Source: Hybos culiciformis
Lineage: Eukaryota; Arthropoda; Insecta; Diptera; Hybotidae
DNA: 64,000 bases
Assembly (NCBI GenBank): GCA_964007475.1
Contig: OZ023273.1
Coordinates: forward strand, 3,944,176-4,008,175
Reading direction: 5' to 3'
Positions 33,851-45,015 of the stretch are shown here, piece after piece. The notes beneath the pieces are model-generated. The model searched no databases and was not told the DNA's origin. It saw only the letters and a program-made list of their open reading frames with translations. Every line of letters begins with the position of its first letter. Position 1 is the first letter of the stretch. The position numbers and the translations under genes are program-made.

Positions 33851-35677
33851 CTAAGCTCCCACATTAATTTCACCTGTTGAACCACCACCTAATAAGGCAT
33901 CCAAATTAATTCCACCTGTTGAACCATCACCTAATAAGGTTCCCAAATCAATTCCACCTGTTGAACCACCACCTAATAAGCCCCCTAAATTAATTCCACC
34001 TGTTGTACCACCACCTAATAATCCACTTAATAAGGCTCCCAAATTAATTCCACCTGTTGAACCACCACCTAATAAGCCCCCCAAATTAATTCCACCTGTT
34101 GTACCACCACCTAATAATCCACTTAATAAGGCTCCCAAATTAATTCCACCTGTTGAACCACCACCTAATAAGCCCCCCAAATTAATTCCACCTGTTGTAC
34201 CACCACCTAATAATCCACTTAATAAGGCTCCCAAATTAATTCCACCTGTTGAACCACCACCTAATAATCCACTTAATAAGGCTCCCAAATTAATTCCACC
34301 TGTTGAACCACCTCCAAGTAAACCACCAAGTAAACCTCCTACTCCTGTTCCACCTCCTGGTGGACCTAATATTCCGGAGAGCAAATTTAAAAGGTTTTGT
34401 AATAGACTCCGTATACCTGCAATACCTCCTCCTGGGAGTCCTAAACCTGCTAAGACATTATTAAGTAAATTCCCTAATAAAGGTTGTAAAATTCCACCCA
34501 CAACTTGCAACACTTGAGTTATAGGTAATCCATTAAGTACAACACCTAAAGTTGAACCTAAGGAGCATAGTAAATTGTCTAAAGGTGTTCTTAATCCGTT
34601 TACGAGATCAACGAGCGAATTAACTAACTGATTCGCAGTGTTAACATTGGAAATTTGAAGTATACACGATAGTAAATTAACCAAAAATCCTCTTGCGCAA
34701 TTATTGCTAAGTAATGATGCTACTGGAGTTAAAATTTGTGTTGATATGTTACAACATAATAAACTTTGAAGTGTTGATCCAACTAACGCACAGGTTACTG
34801 GTGGTGGTGATCCAGTTGGCGGAGGTCCTCCAGTTGGTGGTGGTCCTCCAGTTGGTGGTGGTCCTCCAGTTGGGGGTGGTCCTCCAGTTGGTGGTGGTCC
34901 TCCAGTTGGGGGTGGTCCTCCAGTTGGTGGTGGTCCTCCAGTTGGTGGTGGTCCTCCAGTTGGTGGTGGTCCTCCAGTTGGTGGTGGTCCTCCAGTTGGC
35001 GGTGGTCCTCCAGTTGGCGGTGGTCCTCCAGTTGGCGGTGGTCCTCCAGTTGGCGGTGGTCCTCCAGTTGGCGGTGGTCCTCCAGTTGGCGGTGGTCCTC
35101 CAGTTGGTGGTGGTCCTCCAGTTGGTGGTGGTCCTCCAGTTGGTGGTGGTCCTCCAGTTGGTGGTGGTCCTCCAGTTGGTGGTGGTCCTCCAGTTGGTGG
35201 TGTTGGACATCCTCCAGTTGGTGATGTTACAGGCGGCCATATTATGGGAGGTAATGTAAACGGTGGAAAGGTAACTGGTGGAGGAACTGTTACAGGTGAA
35301 TTAACTGTCACAGGTGGAGGAATTGACACGGGTGGATAGATTGTCACTGGTGGAACGGTTATTGAATTGACTATCTGAAAAGATTAAATATATTTTAAAT
35401 CACAAGTACTTATATTTATCAATATAGTTTTTTTTTGATTTTTAAAGCTTGACCTTAGTTGAAGAGAATAGTCTCTATTGAGTCATTCGGCAAAAATAAG
35501 AAAATAAGAGTATATGGTTGAAATAGTACCAAAATACAATTTAAATTTTTAATTATATTTTTAGTTCCTTTCCCAAATTTTCTAAACAAATATCGAGACT
35601 TTTAAAACTTTTCTTAATAAAAGATATATTACCTTTAGTCCAAGAATTCCAAGTAAAAGAATTAATTTTTTTACCAT
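33851..35677 (-). CDS. Paralogue D of the 8-Cys/Pro-rich secreted family, with 22-unit PPPTGG array
   Basis: Two exons: 35633-35677 (MVKKLILLLGILGLK) and 33851-35374; phase-0 intron; 522 residues. Order: signal peptide; PPVTV/PPFT spacer; about 22 tandem PPPTGG units (18-bp DNA repeat); core (CALVGSTLQSLLCC, NCARGFLVNLLSC, LLCSLGSTLGVVLNGLP); then an expanded Gly-rich tail of GGGSTGGINLGALLSGLL-type repeats. The ending INVGA is caused by a small out-of-frame deletion relative to C, so the GSPPIIIG tail is lost. The CxC pair upstream of the core seen in the others is reduced to one Cys (GGCPTPP). A TATAAATAG box lies at 35736-35744. It arose by tandem duplication with C. Confidence 0.82.
33885..34325 (-). 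repeat. Gly-rich tail repeats in paralogue D
   Basis: The coding sequence repeats the units GGGSTGGINLGALLSGLL and GGGTTGGINLGGLL, with near-identical DNA. C has only two to three units in the same place, so D has expanded. Confidence 0.85.
34807..35211 (-). repeat. 18-bp coding minisatellite (PPPTGG x ~22)
   Basis: About 22 contiguous units of GGTCCTCCAGTTGGTGGT on the plus strand, differing mainly at the position read as GGTGGT, GGCGGT or GGGGGT. The C-variant units are grouped together (about 34995-35095), which suggests recent unequal exchange or slippage. E has a shorter array of the same unit (about 38350-38440). Confidence 0.92.
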
Positions 35678-35735
35678 TTTAAATTTTAAAGTGTTAAATT
35701 TCTTTGAATTTGATAAAGATTTTTTTGGAAGGCAT

Positions 35736-35744
35736 CTATTTATA
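35736..35744 (-). promoter_or_regulatory. TATA box of paralogue D
   Basis: TATAAATAG on the minus strand, about 60-68 bases upstream of the ATG and aligned with the boxes of C and E. Confidence 0.65.
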
Positions 35745-36065
35745 CTTAATTTTTTCGTTCTTCCTTATTAAGTAAGACAATAGCAATTTCTTGGATATAA
35801 TGAGTTTTTATTTTTAAACAAATGAAATTTTTTTTTTATTATAAATACATTTTAATTGTTTAAAAAAAGAATGATGCCAAAAATATTTTTCATTTATTAA
35901 AATTAAAATCTGTTGAACATTTACTTTTAATACATAGAAAAATAGTTTATACAACAGACTTCTATATGTTTTTTGCACACTTGCTTTTTATTAATAAGAT
36001 AAACCGCGAATGTACCCTAATCTAGGCAAAAATAATTTTTTTTTTAAATGTTGAATGAGAAGTTA

Positions 36066-37544
36066 TATAATTTAAGATGTTTTTTAAACAGGAAGCTGGT
36101 TCATGACATTTCGACTTTTAAAATTTAGCTTTGTTTTCCAATTTTCTTGCTTCTCTTCGAATTTACATTCATGTATAGACAGTTTGATAGGCACATAAAA
36201 AGTATTGCAGCCGTTCTCAAGTGATGACTTCCCAGTGAACAACATGTAATTTGGTATAAATTTTTTGCTTAATTTAAATTAAAATGATGAAAATTCTTAT
36301 TATTCTTATTATTAACTTCTAGGATTTTTGCTTTCAATTCGTGTCATTCCAAAAGTAAAAATACGGAAAATTCAAATCGGATTCCAGTTTTAGGTAAAAT
36401 TTGGAACTATAGAATTTTCGTACTTATATTTCTTTATTAATTTTTTTTATACCTACAAAAAAAAAAATTCAATTATTGTAATTTTTCTAAAGGAAATAAA
36501 CGAACAGACATCAAATTATGTCTCTCTTAAAAAATCTCTTCCGAAAGACCGGCAGCAAAATTAAGGAAATGTATATCAAAACACATTATTTGAGAGACAA
36601 ATTTGGAAAATCCCGAGACCCGGGATAGTTATAGGGTACTAGAAATTTGATCCGAGGCCCCGACGGGGAGGCTACCTTAGAACTTGGTTTTGAAATTGAA
36701 TTATATTTCAATTTTGTAGCGTTGGATCCAAATCGCCTATTTGGAAGACTGGATGTCGAAAGTATTGAATAAAATATAAAAAAACATTTTTATGCATATG
36801 TGCATAAAATCAACATTGGAATTGACAATAAAAGTTCATTCCTGCAATTTAATTGAATTGAATTATAGTATCCTTGGATTTGATTATAATAAGTTTTGTG
36901 AGGATTAGGAGTATAAATGCAAATTATTATTTAAATCTATGCAATACATTTCGTTAGCCAAGCAAAATAATTAAAATAAATAATTGTAATTGAATTTTCT
37001 TAACTCGGTCCTTAGAAAGCAGTAAATCCCTCGAGGGATGATTATTTATTATATAAATTAAAACAATAAAAACAACATAAAAATAATTAAACAAAATTTT
37101 TACACGTTAAATTTTTATAAACAAGCTTTCTCAAATAAAATTAAGAGCGATTAAAATGAAAGATGTGGCTTTTTAAAACACACTGGGTGAATTTAAGAAA
37201 ATTTAAATTCTGGATAAACTTGAATTTCCATATTGCCTAATAAGGTGTCTATTGTCAAAATTGTTCCGACAATTTTCAATTCAGGTTTACAAAAGAATTA
37301 ATAAATTAATCAAAAAAATACTTTAATGAACATACATATTAATATTTAATACATATATGTATTATTCCCATAGCAAATAATCTTTTTTGAAAATATTTAT
37401 TATTTTTTATTTGAATATATTTGAAAATAACAATTTTATTCCCAAACTTAAAGTAAAATATAAATAATAAATAAAAATACTTAAAGTATATATCTTATTT
37501 ATCTCTAAAACAATCAAAATTTTTATTTTCTAAACAGCCTAAGA
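36066..37544. other. D-E intergenic region
   Basis: It contains the shared border block at about 36.30-36.47 kb (also at 29.45 and 39.72 kb). A local G+C-richer stretch at about 36.60-36.68 kb (CCCGAGACCCGGGATAG) is not assigned to any feature. No gene. Confidence 0.4.
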
Positions 37545-37938
37545 TTAACCTAATATACTTAATATAGACACTAAGCCCCCAGAATTACCAATTGGAGGAG
37601 ATCCTACAACTGTGACAGGAGGAGACCCAACAACAGTACCGCCTCCTATTAGGTTTAGTAATCCACCTAATATATTTTCTGCTGATCCAGTACCTACAAC
37701 TGTTGGTGGAGCTGAAATTGTGACAGGAGGAGTTCCCACAACAGATCCTCCGCCCAATAGACTCAACAAAATACTTTCTGCTGATCCAAGACCAACAGTA
37801 GGAGGTGAACCTATTATTATTGGAGGTGAACCTATTATTATTAATTCCACCTGATGTACCGCCTCCAAGTAAACCACTAAGTAAACCCCCTTCTCCTGTT
37901 CCAGAGCCTGCTGGACCCAATATTCCAGAAAGCAAATT
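37545..37938 (-). pseudogene. Out-of-frame tail of paralogue E
   Basis: It encodes the family tail (GSPPIIIGSPPTVG, GSAESILLSLLGG, GSPPVTVVGSPPIG, ILSILG and a stop) in two frames: first in the core frame up to about 37.85 kb, then shifted. It shows what the full-length tail looked like and confirms that the stops in C and E interrupt a once longer protein. Confidence 0.7.
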
Positions 37939-38936
37939 TTAAAGGTTTTGTAATAGACCCTGTATACCTGAAACTCCACCTCCTGGGATTCCTAAACCTG
38001 CTAAGACATTATTAAGTAAATTGCTTAATAAAGGTTGTAAAATTCCACCCACAACTTGCAGCACTTCAGTTAAAGGTAATCCATTAAGTAAAACACCTAA
38101 AGTTAAACCTAGTAGTAAACTGTCTAAAGGTGTTGCTAATCCGCTTACAAGATTAGAGAGCGAAGTAACTAACTGATTCGCAGTGGTAGGACTGGAAATT
38201 TGAAGTACGCACGAAAGTAAATTAACTAGAAATCCTCTAGCGCAATTATTGTTTAGTAACGATGCTATTGGAGGTAAAATTTGTGTTGCAATATTACAAC
38301 ACAGTAAACTTTGAAGTGTTGATCCAACCAACGTACATGTTGGTGGTGGCGCTCCAGTTGGCGGTGGTCCTCCAATTGGAGGTGGTCCTCCAGTTGGAGG
38401 CGGTCCTCCAATTGGTGGTGGTCCTCCAGTTGGGGGTGGTTCTCCAATCGGTGTTACTCCAAGACAAGGACATAATGAAGGTTGTGTTACAGGCGGCAAT
38501 ATTACGGGAGGTAATGTAAACGGTGGAAGGGTAAACGGAGGAAGTGTAACAGGTGGAGGAGCTGTTACAGGTGGAGGAACTGTCACTGGTGGAGGAACTG
38601 TCACAGGTGTAGAAACTGTCACAGATGGAGGAAATGTCACAGGCGGAATGGTTATTGTACATGCTGCATTTATTATCTGAAAAAATTAAATGTGGAATAT
38701 TGATTCATAAGTATATTTATCAATATATCTTGAATTTTCAAAACTCGAAGAGAAAAGTTTCAATGGCGTTGAGAGTCTTATATGAATGAAATAGTATCAA
38801 AAACATTTTTGTAGTATATTTTGTTCCTTGCCCAAATTTTCGAAACAAATATCGAGACTTTTATCACTTTTCTGATTAAAAGATATATTACCTTAAGTCC
38901 AAGAATTCCAAGTAAAATCATTAATTTTTTTACCAT
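37939..38936 (-). pseudogene. Paralogue E of the 8-Cys/Pro-rich secreted family, decaying
   Basis: Exon 1 38892-38936 (MVKKLMILLGILGLK) and exon 2 37939-38676 give a 260-residue frame. Spacer PPVTVPPP and a short array of PPPTGG and PPPIGG units, CxC (LCPCLG), and core CTLVGSTLQSLLCC and NCARGFLVNLLSC. The last core Cys is gone: where C and D read LLCSLGSTLG, E reads LLLGLTLG. The frame stops at TAA (37939-37941) inside QNLLNLLSG, where C and D have TTA. Past the stop, family sequence continues in the same frame (LLSGILGPAG, GGLLSGLLGGG) to about 37.85 kb. There a frameshift moves the remaining tail (GSPPIIIG, GSAENILGGLL, ILSILG to 37545) to another frame. The nonsense codon, frameshift and Cys loss together favour a pseudogene, though the promoter and splice sites look intact. 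Confidence 0.75.
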
Positions 38937-38996
38937 TTTAAATTTTCAAGTGTTAAATTTCTTTGCCGAATTTGATAAAGATTTTTTTGGAAATCA

Positions 38997-39006
38997 CCTT
39001 TTTATA
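38997..39006 (-). promoter_or_regulatory. TATA box of paralogue E
   Basis: TATAAAAAGG on the minus strand, about 61-70 bases upstream of the ATG and identical to that of C. Confidence 0.65.
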
Positions 39007-39081
39007 CTTAATGTTTTGGTTCTGCCATACCCAGCCTTATTGCGTAAAGATAGAAATAATTACACTCTTCGCTCTCAATAG

Positions 39082-40709
39082 CAATTTTTTTTTAATATAA
39101 TAAGTTTTTGTTCTAAAACAAAGTTATTAAAATTTCTTTTTATTATAAATACATTTTAATTGTTTTACAAAAGTTTGATGCCATACAACAATTCCATCTA
39201 GCTGTTTTTTGAAACATTTTTTTTTTGTTAAAAAAACCCCGACTGTACCCTAATCTAGGAAAAGAAAATTTAAAATTAACATTCTTTTAAATATTGAATG
39301 AAAAGATATATCTTTTCAGATATTTTTTGAATAGCAGTGTAATGACATTTCGACTTTTAAAGTTTAGCTTTGTTTTGTCTGTTCGAATTGACATAAATAC
39401 ATAGGCACATTTTGTTGTTAAATAAAAATCTTAAAATCTGCCGACAAAAGTTTTTTATCTGAAAAACTAGTCGATCCCGGCAAGAACGTTGTTTACTTTA
39501 ACCTAGTGTTTAAGACAACTTTTCCAATTTTTCTTTATTCGAAGTATTAAAAACATTAAAAAAAAAATCAAAATCGGTCCAGCTGCTTTTTCTTAATTTA
39601 AATTTTATATTTTGATGATGAAATTTTTTTTAATCCACTTGTCTTCATTTATTTTTTTCAATACGATTTTCGAATTAGGCTCACTTGAAACTAGCCCCAC
39701 AGAATTAAAATTTTTATTATTCTTATTATAGAATTACTTCTAGGATTTTTGCTGTCAAATTGTGTCATTCCAAAAATTAAAAATACGGAAAATTAGAATC
39801 AAATTCCAGTTTTAGGTAAAATTTGGAACTGTAGAATTTTCGTACTTATATTCCACTATTAATTTGTTTTATACCTACAAAAAAACCTTATTTATTATAA
39901 AACACAGGAACTTAAATACGGTTTAGAACAAAATACGTTTTTAGGCATAAAATTTTTTTTCTAGAGCTTAGGATTAATCCAAAAATTAAAAATATGATGT
40001 ATTCATTTTCCAAAATTATCATAAATATTTAACTTAATTTTTCCATTTCTAATTGAAATTATTATAAAAAAAATTTCTCATCTTAAGATATAAAATTGAT
40101 TGTTAGAATGTGTTCCTTTTTAAGGAAATTTGTTTGAGTAAATGTCTCCAAGCTTCTAAAATATATTAATAAGGACTTAGATTTAAGGTATGATTTGGCA
40201 GCGTCAGGTGGTGCTGTTATCAGGGGTAACCTCGAAGAAAATATAATATAAACTAAAAAAAAATTAATAAAAATAAGCTCATCTCTTCAAATATGATCGT
40301 ATGTAAACCAAGTTGATTGTTTTTATTAAGTAAAGGTTTTTGGGTATGATCGTCCCGTATACTACTTCTTCATCATATTCAATCGCAACTAACCTGTGAA
40401 AACCGCGAAAATTATAAATTAAAAATAAAATTCACCCCTTTCAAATCTAATCGTTACTTACCCGCGAAAATCGCGACGAAAATCTCAAAAAAAACCAATG
40501 GGATGTTTTTTTAAGTAAAGGTTTTGGGTACGGGCGTGTTATAAAGCATACCACCATCATATCCAATCGCACTCGAATTATAAATTAGATTAATAGTATT
40601 ATTATATTAACATCTAAGTTTATAATAAAATATATTAATAAAGAAAAATAGAAAAATATTTTATTACTATTATTATTATTATTATACAAGACTTTAGTAT
40701 CTACAGTAA
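39082..40709. other. E-F intergenic region, left part
   Basis: It contains the border block at about 39.72-39.89 kb. Diverged direct repeats with a ~185-bp period lie at about 40327 and 40512 (TAAGTAAAGGTTTTTGGGTA, then a CATCATAT-CAATCGCA match). A short (ATT)n run is at about 40.66-40.68 kb. No gene. Confidence 0.45.
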
Positions 40710-41346
40710 AGCGGCGGTCACACGAGGCTGGTTTACCAGCCGCTGGTCGCTGCTAGTCAGCAGTGGCTGGCTAGCAGCAACAGCAACCAGCATACGGAAG
40801 GGTTCACACAGTGTTGTGCAAACAGCAGCAGCTGGTCTAGCAGCTGCGATGTTTTGAATCAGTTTTATATATTTTGGTCACTGTTTCGTACAAATTGTCT
40901 TTACATAGGAAAGAAGTGTTAAGGAAATTGTTAAATTGTTAAGAAGGCAATTGGCAATTGGCCTTTTTAAATAACACGGTGAAGTTGCATCCCACAAACA
41001 ATCATATTTGTTATATATTTCAAAGAAAATTATTATTTGATTTGAATTTCACTTCTCATCATTACTTTTTGGTCCCATTTTATTTTAATTACACTACTAT
41101 TAATAAAGTAATATTGAAAAATTCAAATCAATAAAATTAAATGTAAAACTGAAACAAAATAATCAGCAACAACATTGTCCAGCAGCGCTAGTAAAGTTGA
41201 ACCGTTCAACTTCACCAGCTGCTACTGAAATAGCTGCGCTGCTGCTGGCACCAGCGGACATAACAGTTTATACGGTGCTGCTTAACTGGCTGTTAGCAGC
41301 AAGCAGCGACCAGCGGCTGGTAAACCAGCCTCGTATGACCGCCGCT
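40710..41346. mobile_element. PIF/Harbinger-like MITE
   Basis: Terminal inverted repeats start AGCGGCGGTCA and continue with few mismatches for about 45 bases (GAGGCTGGTTTACCAGCCGC in both). They are flanked by a 3-bp TAA target duplication (40707-40709 and 41347-41349), as expected for PIF/Harbinger. Subterminal parts are full of CAGC/GCTG words. 637 bp, non-coding. Confidence 0.88.
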
Positions 41347-41349
41347 TAA

Positions 41350-43240
41350 TCATAAATTAGATGTTGAAACATTTTTTAATTGTTTTAGCCAAATCTTCAG
41401 TGGAGGCAAATCAATAGGTTGTTTAACAAATGTTTGTTCAAATGATCAAATATGCATCCTCGGCTTTTATGACACAATAGGTCAATAGCTATAGTTTATT
41501 ATATGATTAAAATAATTAATATTGCGGTTGGCTTCAATTAAATTGATTAATATATATCTTGATTGATTGAAGGTGTCAAATTATATAATTTAATATCTGA
41601 AAAAATAGTTTGACCGATATTTTTTTTTAGTTAGTTTGAGAAGCAAAATTAGTTTAAAAAAATTATCCAAATTTTTCATCGCAATAAATCTGCAAACCCA
41701 ATATTTATTATTTTGTATTTAAATTAAATAAATAATATAATTTATAAAACAATACATTTTTATTTTTGATCGTATGCCAAAAATATTTCATGACATTACT
41801 GTACATTTAAATTAAAGTTCAATGTTTTTTAACAACTTTCTACGTAAGTAAAGTTTAACAATCTTCGTTATGTTAATATTTAATTTTTATTTTATTTTAT
41901 TTATTAAAGTTTGAATAAAAATTTTGAACAAAAGAAAATTATTTTCAGCTCGTGGAAAATATATTTAACTTTCAAGTCTCTAGGCTATTGTTTTTTAAAA
42001 AGCTTTTATGCAATTTTAATTTAATATATTTTTAATATTGTTATTGCAAAATAATTATTGGATTTGCCGAAATTTTATTTTTATATTTTGTTTTTAATAG
42101 CTCCATTATTATTATTACCACATGGTTCTTGTTTTATTTAAAAAAATAAATAATTATTTGAATGTCGAATTTTTCATATTTTTTTTTTGTTAAACTTCAT
42201 TATCGTTATAAGATACGTTTTAAAAGTTTTATTAAATATTTGTCAAAATATTTCAGTTTGATTTTTAAAGAATGAAGTTAAAGTGCTAAACTCACGGATA
42301 TACTTTATTATTTGTTTTTCATAACTTTCGTTTAACAAGATTGTATGAGTAGTAAAAAAAAAAGGTGAAAATTAATAGTTTCTATCATGTATCTCCATTC
42401 GCATCTAGTTCGAATGGATCATTTTAGTTGCGTTAGCCAATTTTGCCTCAGCTATTTTCTGTATCTTATCATAAAAGTTTTGAGAACGAAATTTAAATAT
42501 GTTCGTCATTTCTGAAATGTGAAATGAAACATCTGCGTTCTTTTAAATATATGAGAATTTTGTACTTTATAAAATTAATGGCAGTTTAAAGAACCTAAAA
42601 ACCGACTAAAAATCAAAAATCTCGAATTTCCTTAAAAATAACTGAGCAATCAAGATATAAGATACATAAACACTTTTGGAAATACTGAGATACTGAGATT
42701 AAATCTAAATGTTATAAATTGTAATTAGCTCTTCTTTTGCAAAATTATCGCTAATCTTAAATAAAAAATATTTTTGTTGTCAATATTTCGATTTTTAATT
42801 TTTATAAGAACAATTAACTAAAATTTTTAGCCTAGCATTGTGCTTTCAAGGGCACCATTAATCCATATGAAAAACCGAAATAATCTATATAACATCATAT
42901 GACTATATGCAAACCGAAATAAAACAAAAGCATTAATCCATACGTATAGATTATTGCTGTCTCAAATCGTAGTAATCTACATAAATGTATTATTTTTCAA
43001 ACGCTGTCTCAAATCGTATTAATCTATATATATATTAGGAAATTAACTATATATTTTCGATTAAAATTGAATGCATTATCATTAATTATTATGTTTTAAT
43101 TCTTTGATATAACCAATTTTGTGTCGAAGCATATCTAAGCATATATTATCCTTCGATTCTTTCCCAAAATATTTCCAAACAGAATATATTTAAATCAGAT
43201 TGCATTGTATCTTTAAAATAATTAGTAATAAAAAGTTTTA
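41350..43240. other. AT-rich region downstream of F
   Basis: No supported gene. Two copies of CTGTCTCAAATCGTA followed by TAATCTA lie near 42958 and 43001, and a related ATTAATCCATA motif occurs twice nearby, suggesting a small old repeat. Confidence 0.35.
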
Positions 43241-43246
43241 ATTTAT

Positions 43247-43310
43247 TGGCCCAAATATTACCGGCCCACCGGGAAATGTCCTGGTGTCCCGGTGGGCCAG
43301 TCCAACCCTG
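43247..43310 (-). mobile_element. Solo end of a hAT element (CAGGGTTGGACTGGCC)
   Basis: Read on the minus strand from 43310 it starts CAGGGTTGGACTGGCCCACC, a typical hAT terminus with an internal palindrome (CCCACCGGGA ... TCCCGGTGGG). I found no matching opposite end in the neighbourhood, so it is probably a fragment or a strongly deleted copy. Confidence 0.6.
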
Positions 43311-43549
43311 AGTACAAGATTGTTATTTCTTAATAAAACAAGACATAAAATTGTGAATTATAAAATTAACTTTTTTTATTATTAAAAATTATATCATATA
43401 AATAGTCAATTACATAAATAACATGGTTAGAATTGTTAAAAAACTTAATTATTTTTTTTGTCCTTCAACTTAATTATATATATAACTGCTTATCGTTATT
43501 TACACAAAAAAAAACCTGACACTTAATATAATTTAAAAATTAAACTTAA

Positions 43550-45015
43550 TCATCCACTTAAAACACCGGATAAGCCATTTAAAAGGTTTTGCAAGAGTAG
43601 TGTTATATTAAAAACAGTGCCTCCGGATTGACCTAATTGATTAAGTATTTGATTAAGTAAATTTCCTAATAATGAATTTAAAATGTTTCCTACAACTTGC
43701 AAAACTTGGGTTACCGGTAGGCCATTAAGTAAATTTCCCAATGTTGTGCCTAATGAACAAAGTAATGTATCTAAAGGTCCTTGAATTCCATTAAGAAGAT
43801 ATATAATTGCCACTATTAACTGATTAACTACTGAAGAATTAGCTATCTGAAGAATACACGACAGTAAGTTAACTATAAAATTTCTTGCGCAACCTTTGTC
43901 TAATAAAGTCGTAATTGGTGGAAAAATTTTGCTGACAATATTACAACACAGAAGGTTTTTCAACGTCGTACCAATTAATAAGCAAGTTCCCCCAGCTGGA
44001 GGGCAGGAACATGGTGGAAGAGTTGGTAAAGTCGGCAATGTAGGTATTGTTGGTAAAGTTGGCAATGTTGGTAAAGTTGGCAATGTTGGTAAAGTTGGCA
44101 AGGTTGGTAAAGTTGGCAATGTTGGTAAAGTTGGCAAGGTTGGTAAAGTTGGCAATGTTGGTAAAGTTGGCAATGTTGGTAAAGTTGGCAATGTTGGTAA
44201 AGTTGGCAATGTTGGTAAAGTTGGCAATGTTGGTAAAGTTGGCAATGTCGGTAAAGTTGGCAATGTTGGTAAAGTTGGCAATGTTGGTAAAGTTGGCAAT
44301 GTTGGAACTGTGATTCCCGGTGGCAATGATGGTAAAGTTGGCAATGTTGGAACTGTGACTATCGGTGGTAATGTTGGTAATGTTGGAACTGTAACTCCGG
44401 GTGGTAATGTTGGTATAGTTGGCAATGTTGGAACCGTGATTACCGATGATAATGTTGGCAATGTTGGAACTGTGACTATCGATGGTAAAGTTGGTAGTGT
44501 TGGAACTGTGACTATCGATGGTACAGTTGGCAATGTTGGAACTGTAACTTCGGGTGCTATTGTTGGTATTGTAGGCAAATCAATCGCTAGTGGCACTGGA
44601 TATATCGCTGGTATAAGTGCTTTTGGAGCAATTAATGGTGCGGGTAAAAATGATCCAATTTGACAATGCCCATTTTTGATCTATTGTAGAAGAGTTGCTT
44701 CAGTTAATACTTTTATTTCTATGATTATATTTACAATTAAAAAAATCAGAAATCTGTTTGCAATAATGGAATTCTAACTTATTACAAAAAAACTTCATTA
44801 TATTTTAATTTAATTATAGTTAGCTTTAAGAAAATCAAATTTTATATTATTATTTTTACATGGAAAGAGACGAAAGGATAATAACACGATAAATATTATT
44901 TCCATAATTTCAAATCCCAAAATAATTTGCCTTTTCATAATTAATAAAACAAATTATTTCAAATCAATATTACCTTGAATATAATCAGAATAATAGTTAT
45001 AAAAAATAATTTCAT
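43550..45015 (-). CDS. Paralogue F of the 8-Cys/Pro-rich secreted family, with LPT array
   Basis: Two exons: 44974-45015 (MKLFFITIILIIFK) and 43550-44680; phase-0 intron, donor GTAATA, acceptor ACAATAG; 390 residues. Order: signal peptide; a unique segment with one Cys (GHCQIGSF); a long spacer of VTVPTLPT units, then about 30 LPT repeats; the CxC pair (PPCSCPPAGG); core (CLLIGTTLKNLLCC, GCARNFIVNLLSC, LLCSLGTTLGNLLNGLP, VTQVLQVVGNIL). It ends at GLSGVLSG without a Gly-rich tail. The acceptor has a weak pyrimidine tract but keeps the family's phase-0 structure. More distant from A-E in the core than they are from one another. Intact. Confidence 0.8.
44025..44305 (-). repeat. 18-bp coding repeat (LPTLPT)
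   Basis: Tandem copies of GGTAAAGTTGGCAATGTT on the plus strand read LPTLPT on the minus strand. Most units are identical at the DNA level. Open frames on the plus strand across it are by-products. Confidence 0.9.

Noticed and set aside
34714..35259. Long plus-strand and minus-strand open frames across the PPPTGG array (LQLVVV and NWRTTT repeats)
   Set aside because: They are alternative-frame shadows of an 18-bp repeat whose length is a multiple of three. They lack the signal peptide and core and have no splice partners.
43896..44663. 255-residue plus-strand frame of VGNVGK repeats opposite gene F
   Set aside because: Antisense shadow of the LPT array. The minus-strand frame has the family core and correct splice sites.
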